A stretch of 64,000 bases of DNA from Allomuricauda sp. NBRC 101325 (GTDB lineage Bacteria; Bacteroidota; Bacteroidia; Flavobacteriales; Flavobacteriaceae), in assembly GCF_030268205.1 (NCBI RefSeq), contig NZ_BSQF01000005.1, positions 1 to 64,000 of the forward strand. The letters run 5' to 3'. The translations under genes and the position numbers were made by a program. This document shows positions 63,801 through 64,000 of the stretch, piece by piece; within the stretch, counting starts at the first letter, position 1, and every line of letters starts with the position of its first letter. Below the pieces are notes generated by a model. That model worked only from the letters and a program-made list of their open reading frames with translations. It was not told the origin of the DNA and ran no database searches.

Positions 63801-64000
63801 ATGCGGATTATTTCTGGAACATATAAAGGAAAGCGACTGACCGCTCCAAAAAAATTGCCCGTTCGCCCCACGACGGATATGGCAAAGGAGTCACTTTTCA
63901 ATATATTGAATAACCGTTTTTATTTTGACGAATTAAAAGTGCTCGACCTTTTTGCTGGTACCGGCAATATCAGTTATGAATTTGCATCTAGAGGTGTTGA
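63801..64000 (+). CDS. rsmD: 16S rRNA (guanine966-N2)-methyltransferase, 5' part
   Basis: The first 66 codons are present; the gene runs past the window edge. MRIISGTYKGKRL, then RPTTDMAKESLFNIL and VLDLFAGTGNISYEFASRG (SAM-binding motif I) are typical of RsmD. The ATG directly follows the DUF3822 stop. Confidence 0.93.
   Translation, partial: MRIISGTYKGKRLTAPKKLPVRPTTDMAKESLFNILNNRFYFDELKVLDLFAGTGNISYEFASRGV

Overview
The window looks like a chromosome segment from a marine-type Flavobacteriaceae bacterium (Bacteroidota). The evidence is AT-rich DNA, a flavobacterial promoter (TTG, 19-nt spacer, TAAATTTG) before yebC, a Bacteroidota-type tyrosine recombinase, MobA/MobB-type mobilization genes, and flavobacterial families such as DUF3822, DUF4126 and a PgpH-like 7TM-HD protein. 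The genus cannot be fixed from sequence alone; a Muricauda/Maribacter-like organism would fit.

Region 1 (1-14.3 kb) is a DNA phosphorothioation-type defence island. On the + strand are a broken gene at the window edge, a GIY-YIG-like nuclease and a DndA/SspA-like cysteine desulfurase. Facing them on the - strand is a tightly overlapping six-gene operon: sspB (DUF4007), sspC (large P-loop ATPase), sspD (PAPS-reductase-like ATP pyrophosphatase), a 727-aa protein with a Hsp90/MORC-like GHKL ATPase fused to a histidine-kinase core, a receiver-domain protein with an unrecognised C-terminal half, and an unrecognised 249-aa protein. A further 821-aa GHKL ATPase lies upstream on the same strand. The core would insert sulfur into DNA. 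The three genes after sspD occupy the place of a restriction module; their number and position match the published sspBCD-sspFGH arrangement, but I cannot confirm homology. This is the most interesting part of the window.

Region 2 (14.4-18.5 kb) holds a decayed AAA_28-type ATPase/kinase gene (one frameshift and one stop), a TPP-riboswitch-controlled operon (PnuC-family transporter, probably thiamine-specific PnuT, plus an acyl-CoA-dehydrogenase-fold protein), and an orphan PAS histidine kinase.

Region 3 (18.5-27.8 kb) is a mobilizable element: a VirD4-like coupling ATPase, a MobB relaxase, MobA, a hairpin-rich candidate oriT, a plasmid-type RadC, SSB, a structured non-coding tract, a tripartite HipBST toxin-antitoxin system with three operator-like repeats spaced exactly 61 bp, and a tyrosine integrase. 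The integrase lies beside tRNA-Pro and tRNA-Ser genes, which suggests a tRNA insertion site. The left end of the element is not resolved, and the defence island may be part of the same cargo.

Region 4 (27.8-64 kb) is ordinary core genome: pgpH-like, thiolase, NlpC/P60, a TPR protein, gyrA, clpC, a STAS/SpoIIAA-like protein, nnr, a thrABC operon with a Thr/Ile-rich leader peptide, pepP-like, gcvT, an epimerase, yebC, three exported hydrolases next to an AraC regulator, an acyltransferase, a Kdo/8-amino-Kdo group (kdnB-HAD-kdsB), DUF4126, a RecD-like helicase, two hypothetical proteins and the start of rsmD.
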